Origin: Marivirga aurantiaca
Lineage (GTDB): Bacteria; Bacteroidota; Bacteroidia; Cytophagales; Cyclobacteriaceae
NCBI RefSeq assembly: GCF_016679925.1
Contig: NZ_JAEQBW010000002.1
Location: 434,001 to 498,000 of the forward strand
Reading direction: 5' to 3'
DNA length: 64,000 nucleotides
Both the position numbers and the translations under genes were made by a program. Each line of letters begins with the position of its first letter. Position 1 is the first letter of the stretch. This document shows positions 63,294-64,000 of the stretch, in pieces. The notes under the pieces are model-generated. The model saw only the letters and a list, made by a program, of their open reading frames with translations, was not told the origin of the DNA and made no database searches.

Positions 63294-64000
63294 TTATCTG
63301 GCCACTATAAACCTGGCACTTTTACGCATGGTGTCAGTGCGCAAATGCAATAAGTACATTCCATGGGCCAATCGGGAAATATCAAAAGTAATAAATTGGT
63401 TAAGTAGCTTGGGTTCCTCGAATTCAACTATCACCTTTCCCTGCAGGTCTGTAATTTGAAAAAATCCCTCAGTGGCATTATCAAGGTTTAGGTGAAGGTT
63501 GATTTTATCTGTTGCTGGATTCGGATAGACTACGAACGACTCCTTTGTGAGAGGGAAAGCGGGAGGCGCATTTCGCCCGATAAAAAATGAAATATTTTTT
63601 AGATAGATGTTTTGTCCATTGTCATGAGTGGCCTTAAAAGCCAATCTGATTTTTTCACGATATACAAATGGAGACAAATCCAGGAACTCATTACGCCAAA
63701 CCAATTCTTCAGATTCACTATTGCCAAAAGATGTGGCCAGTGAGTCGCCCTCCCTGTCATAAATCAGGGAGTTAAAAACTTCTCCTCTTTCATCTGATAC
63801 CAATATCTTAAATGATTCACTTTGTCTGTATGGCTTTTGATAGGCGATATCAAAAATTAAACCTAAATACTGTACTTTACTAACATCAAGCAACGGGCTT
63901 ATCAACCAATCTTCCTGCTTTTTTATATTAACCTCTGCAGATTCACTACTTACTACATCAAGGGAAGCATTATAACCCCAGCCACCATTGTCATTCGGAT
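63294..64000 (-). CDS. T9SS type A cargo protein (5' end beyond the window)
   Basis: The frame is open to the window edge (upstream of the TTG at 63905 it reads NGGWGYNASLDVVSS then KKQEDWLISPLLDVSKVQYL), so the N-terminus is missing. The EDWLISPLLD segment resembles the choice-of-anchor-J motif. The C-terminal 80 residues form a type A sorting domain (FVVYPNPATDKINLHLNLDN, then ISRLAHGMYLLHLRTDTMRK). At least 235 residues are present. The missing part would define the function. Confidence 0.85.
   Translation of the reverse strand, partial: PNDNGGWGYNASLDVVSSESAEVNIKKQEDWLISPLLDVSKVQYLGLIFDIAYQKPYRQSESFKILVSDERGEVFNSLIYDREGDSLATSFGNSESEELVWRNEFLDLSPFVYREKIRLAFKATHDNGQNIYLKNISFFIGRNAPPAFPLTKESFVVYPNPATDKINLHLNLDNATEGFFQITDLQGKVIVEFEEPKLLNQFITFDISRLAHGMYLLHLRTDTMRKSARFIVAR

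Noticed and set aside
1-64000. CRISPR arrays, tRNA or rRNA genes, prophage, integrative element
   Set aside because: All intergenic gaps were read; none show regular spacered repeats, cloverleaf features, integrase or phage genes.

Overview
The window is a chromosomal segment of a Bacteroidota bacterium, most likely order Cytophagales. The signs are type IX secretion (T9SS) C-terminal sorting domains of both type A and type B, a PorV/PorU-like pair, LytS/LytTR signalling, AT-rich DNA, almost no Shine-Dalgarno sites before genes, and a few TAnnTTTG-like promoter boxes. The genus cannot be fixed from the sequence alone. No rRNA, tRNA, CRISPR array, prophage or plasmid functions were seen. Gene density is high and most of the content is housekeeping.

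Layout. 1-4.3 kb (+): the 3' part of a bifunctional nuclease/UVR gene, the CCA-adding enzyme coupled to a TPR protein, a periplasmic solute-binding protein and a small membrane protein. 4.5-6.9 kb (-): an ECF sigma factor, an anti-sigma-like membrane protein and an outer-membrane barrel protein. 7.4-9.2 kb (+): a hypothetical gene, a VOC protein and a BlaB-like subclass B1 metallo-beta-lactamase. 9.4-12.1 kb (+): a LiaF-like membrane protein followed by a LytS-type kinase and an overlapping LytTR regulator. 12.2-18.4 kb (-): a persulfide-dioxygenase-like/rhodanese protein, a beta-CASP nuclease, and a PadR regulator with a PspC-PspC-head-GIN protein. 18.7-24.8 kb (+): a PorV2-like barrel overlapping a 1671-residue PorU2-like C25 peptidase.

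24.8-38.5 kb (mostly -): crcB, a MORN-like protein, htpG, a UDP-HexNAc 4-epimerase-like gene, a Tat-exported PhoX-like protein (+), hypothetical genes, a close-packed block hutH / type-B T9SS cargo (TTG start) / ebfC / glycosyltransferase, and hisS. 38.6-45.5 kb: a histone-tail-like small basic protein, an orphan ABC ATPase, a REP-associated tyrosine transposase (RAYT) bracketed by six REP palindromes, a phosphodiesterase, a phosphohexomutase, hppD and a small conserved-looking acidic protein.

45.9-64 kb: a 2527-residue modular T9SS cargo protein, a 1-kb repeat-rich non-coding stretch, a PduO-type cobalamin adenosyltransferase, ilvE, prfB with an intact programmed +1 frameshift, and a minus-strand block of a tandem-duplicated D-Ala-D-Ala ligase, a PASTA protein and a T9SS type-A cargo, followed by the 3' part of another T9SS cargo gene cut by the window edge.

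The most unusual items are the RAYT/REP island with its symmetric (direct, direct, inverted) x2 layout, the two-in-one Ddl with an altered first active site, the overlapping PorV2/PorU2 pair, the chromosomal B1 beta-lactamase, and the non-coding stretch at 53.6-54.5 kb with several families of small hairpin repeats. No clearly new defence or biosynthetic system was found.
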